Source of the DNA: an uncultured Arachnia sp.
Lineage (GTDB): Bacteria > Actinomycetota > Actinomycetes > Propionibacteriales > Propionibacteriaceae
Length of the DNA stretch: 64,000 bases
Assembly: GCA_934636715.1 (NCBI GenBank)
Contig: CAKUBE010000002.1
Span: 62,001 to 126,000 of the forward strand
Reading direction: 5' to 3'
Positions 61,789 to 64,000 of the stretch are shown here, piece after piece (the first letter of the stretch is position 1; each line of letters opens with the position of its first letter). A program made the position numbers and the translations under genes. The notes under the pieces are model-generated. The model ran no database searches. It saw only the letters and a program-made list of their open reading frames with translations, and was not told where the DNA came from.

Positions 61789-62894
61789 GGCACACTCCCC
61801 ACCAGGCGGACGTCGGAGGCGGTGGCGTCGATGATCACGGTGACGTCGAACGGCTTCGCATCGTCTTCCCATTGCCCGACGGTGACATCCGACAAACGCT
61901 CGGTCGAGTTCACGGCCAGCGGCGGGCCGGGGAGGAGCACCTCGACATCGGAGGCGACCGCCTTGATCTCGACGGCGTTCACCTTCGTCGTATCGATGCC
62001 GGTCAGGTCGATGGTGCGCTCGCTGGCGATCACGGAGTAGGTGACGGCGTCGGGGGAGGGCAGCAGCGGGTCCGCGGCCTGGGTGGCCAGCCAGCCGCTC
62101 AGGGCGAGCGGCACGGCGACGGCCGCGAGGATCAGCCGAGGGAGCCGGCGCCGCCGGGCGAACAACGCGTAGCCCAGGACGAGCACCCCGCCGGTGATGG
62201 TGGCGACGGCGAGCGTGACCAGGGGCGTCGTGCCGAGCGCCCAGGCGCAGATGGCGCCGGCGAGGACCATCGCGGCGAGGATCAACAGGCCGGCGAGCCA
62301 GGCGGGACGGGGCTTCGGGCCGGCAACGGGAGCGGGGTCCGAGTACAGGTCGACGGCCGGGAGCTGCGGGGCGGCCGTGGCGGCGGCCCGCGCCGCCGTC
62401 GACATGCGCCGACGCCACTGCGCGACCAGGAGTTCGTCGTCCTCGGGGGCGTCGACGACGTCCTCCTGCGGCGAGATCGCGCCCGGGTTCCTCCGGCGCA
62501 ACCACGCCCAGGCGAGCACCGCGAGCAGCCCCGCGGGCCACGGCAGCGGCATGACCTGGCCGATGGAGACCACCACGAGGATCGTGGTGACCACGACGAC
62601 GACCTTCTGCATGAGCGACGACCAGGTCGTGAAGGTCGGGAGCACGGAGTCGATGGGGCGGGTGCCCGACGGGCCGTGGGTCAGCACCGTGCCCCACGCG
62701 TAGAGCCCGATGCCGAGGCCCCCGCTGAGGATGAGCACGATGAAGGCGACGCGTACGAGGACGGGGTCGACGCCGATCCGCTCGGCGATGGCGCGGCAGA
62801 GGCCGGAGCCGAGGCCCGAGGCGTCGCGACGGGTCAGGTCGCGCAGGCTCGGGTCGAGCCACGCCAGATCGAGTGCGGATGCCATGTGACCCAT
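61785..62894 (-). CDS. PspC-domain membrane protein with toastrack-like (LiaF-type) C-terminus
   Basis: A 369-residue protein: N-terminal PspC domain (ASGLGSGLCRAIAERIGVDPVLVRVAF), about six hydrophobic segments, and a C-terminal beta-rich region (VEIKAVASDVEVLLPGPP, DATASDVRLVG) like the toastrack domain of LiaF-type stress proteins. The start is uncertain: ATG at 62894 or 62885. It is divergent from the sensor kinase, which matches LiaFS-type or PspC-kinase systems for envelope stress. Confidence 0.8.
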   Translation of the reverse strand: MGHMASALDLAWLDPSLRDLTRRDASGLGSGLCRAIAERIGVDPVLVRVAFIVLILSGGLGIGLYAWGTVLTHGPSGTRPIDSVLPTFTTWSSLMQKVVVVVTTILVVVSIGQVMPLPWPAGLLAVLAWAWLRRRNPGAISPQEDVVDAPEDDELLVAQWRRRMSTAARAAATAAPQLPAVDLYSDPAPVAGPKPRPAWLAGLLILAAMVLAGAICAWALGTTPLVTLAVATITGGVLVLGYALFARRRRLPRLILAAVAVPLALSGWLATQAADPLLPSPDAVTYSVIASERTIDLTGIDTTKVNAVEIKAVASDVEVLLPGPPLAVNSTERLSDVTVGQWEDDAKPFDVTVIIDATASDVRLVGSVP

Positions 62895-62999
62895 CTTGGC
62901 CGCCCCTGCCAAGCCCATCCATCAGGTGTCGCCCTGAACGCCCCCTGGGATGTCGCCCGCCGGCTGGCCCTGGGTTCCCTGGCATGTCAGGCTGGGGTC

Positions 63000-64000
63000 A
63001 TGAGCCAGCTGCCCGTCGCGCCGGACGCGCCCGCCCGCGCGCCCCTGAGGCGTGCCGACGACGGCGCCATGATCGCCGGAGTGGCGCAGGGCCTGGCCAC
63101 GCACCTGGGGCTCAGCCCCAACACCGTCCGGCTCGCGTTCGTGATCCTCGCGCTCTTCTCCGGCGCGGGCGCGCTCGCGTACGGGGTGTTGTGGGTGCTC
63201 GTGCCCCGCGCGACGAACGCCGCCCTCCCCGCGGGGCTGGAGGCCGCGAGCCGACGGGGGATGAGGCCGGCGGCCGCTCGCCCCGCGCGGCCGGACGACG
63301 GCGTGCTGATCGCGGGCGCCGTGATCGCCGTCGGGCTGCTGTGGCTGTTCGTCTCCGGCGGCGCGCTGCCGTCGCGCCTGTTCTGGCCCGCGGTGATCGG
63401 CGGCGCGGGCGTCGTGACCATCTGGCTGCAGGTGGACGAGCACGTCGCGATGCGCGACGACGCCCGCCGCGGCCTGTGGCAGCGGATCACGCGCGGCGGC
63501 GGCACGATGAGCGTGGTGCGCCTCGTCGGCGGGCTCGTGCTCGTCGGCCTCGGCGTGAGCTGGATCCTCGCCACGCAGATCGGGCTTTCGCAGCTGCCCG
63601 GCGTGCTCGGCGCCTCCGGGGTGCTGCTGGCCGGCGTCGCCGTCGTCGCCGCCCCGTGGCTGTATCAGCAGCGGGCGCGGGTGCGTCAGGCAGACGCCGC
63701 CCGGCTGCGCGAGGCCGCCCGCGCCGACATGGCGGCCCACCTGCACGACTCGGTGCTCCAGACCCTCGCGCTGATCCAGCGCCAGGCCGACGATCCCGCC
63801 GCCGTCGCGCAGCTGGCACGCAAGCAGGAGCGCGAGTTGCGCACCTGGCTCTATGGCGAGACCGCCCGGGCCGCGTCGCTGAGGTCGGCGCTGCGCGAGA
63901 TCGTCGTCGACGTCGAGGGCCGTTTCCCGGTCGATGTCGAGCTCGTCTGCGTGGGCGACGCGGACGTGGACTACCGCGTCGAGGCCCTCGTCATGGCTGT
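63000..64000 (+). CDS. PspC-domain sensor histidine kinase (partial, runs off the end)
   Basis: The first 333 residues of a sensor kinase. An N-terminal PspC domain (DDGAMIAGVAQGLATHLGLSPNTVRLAF) is followed by four or five more hydrophobic segments and then a HisKA_3 dimerisation box AAHLHDSVLQTLALIQ with the phospho-acceptor His near residue 249. The ATPase domain lies mostly beyond the window. It should phosphorylate a LuxR-type response regulator, presumably encoded next, in response to membrane stress. Confidence 0.9.
   Translation, partial: MSQLPVAPDAPARAPLRRADDGAMIAGVAQGLATHLGLSPNTVRLAFVILALFSGAGALAYGVLWVLVPRATNAALPAGLEAASRRGMRPAAARPARPDDGVLIAGAVIAVGLLWLFVSGGALPSRLFWPAVIGGAGVVTIWLQVDEHVAMRDDARRGLWQRITRGGGTMSVVRLVGGLVLVGLGVSWILATQIGLSQLPGVLGASGVLLAGVAVVAAPWLYQQRARVRQADAARLREAARADMAAHLHDSVLQTLALIQRQADDPAAVAQLARKQERELRTWLYGETARAASLRSALREIVVDVEGRFPVDVELVCVGDADVDYRVEALVMA

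Overview
The window is very GC-rich DNA with tightly packed genes, many 4-nt start/stop overlaps (ATGA or GTGA), GTG starts and leaderless-looking promoters. The gene content (groES-groEL behind two CIRCE boxes, guaB next to guaB3, guaA, NrtR, a 13E12-type DUF222/HNH gene, LiaF/PspC-type envelope genes) points to an actinobacterium. A Propionibacteriales member is my guess from style and cobalamin emphasis; no 16S or tRNA gene is present to prove it.

Layout. 1-6043: end of a peptide ABC importer with a fused double ATPase, a VapBC pair, a THUMP-like methyltransferase, and the serine genes serC-serA. 6045-12308: a small defence/accessory island, with an iteron-like operator before a DUF4143 ATPase, a McrBC pair whose McrB carries an alkyltransferase-like domain, and an HNH gene. 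12335-30155, minus strand: an almost unbroken 18-kb locus with two cobalamin riboswitches. It encodes four secreted or membrane-anchored DUF4430-like (transcobalamin beta-domain-like) proteins, an alpha/alpha-toroid protein resembling the transcobalamin alpha domain, a MoxR-DUF58-VWA-TPR chaperone set, one complete ECF transporter (A-A, T, S) and one ECF-like module whose ATPase has lost its catalytic residues. 30191-39528: Nudix, 5-oxoprolinase (pxpA, fused pxpBC), PPK2, groESL, class I aldolase, and an ilvE-SDR-AhpD operon. 39773-47687: two very large unrecognised proteins, one with an apparent frameshift. 47862-50835: guaB, guaB3, chorismate mutase. 50899-55119: a four-gene set of J-domain protein, VWA protein, divergent PurA paralogue and NrtR-type regulator. 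55178-58475: TetR and a two-gene ABC exporter. 58644-61278: cysK and guaA. 61331-64000: PspC/toastrack membrane genes divergent from a PspC-type sensor kinase that runs off the end.

How they work together. The clearest system is the cobalamin-regulated locus. When B12 is scarce the riboswitches should open expression of surface B12-binding-like proteins plus an ECF importer, with a MoxR/VWA machine co-expressed for a role I cannot assign (possibly assembly or remodelling of the surface complex). The second striking theme is short palindromic repeats sitting in frame inside coding genes: the THUMP-like methyltransferase, the ECF S component, the PxpB-PxpC fusion, the PurA paralogue and the ABC permease. 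They are read through as linkers or extra loops. No intergenic gap exceeds 300 bases. I saw no rRNA, tRNA, CRISPR array, insertion sequence or prophage.
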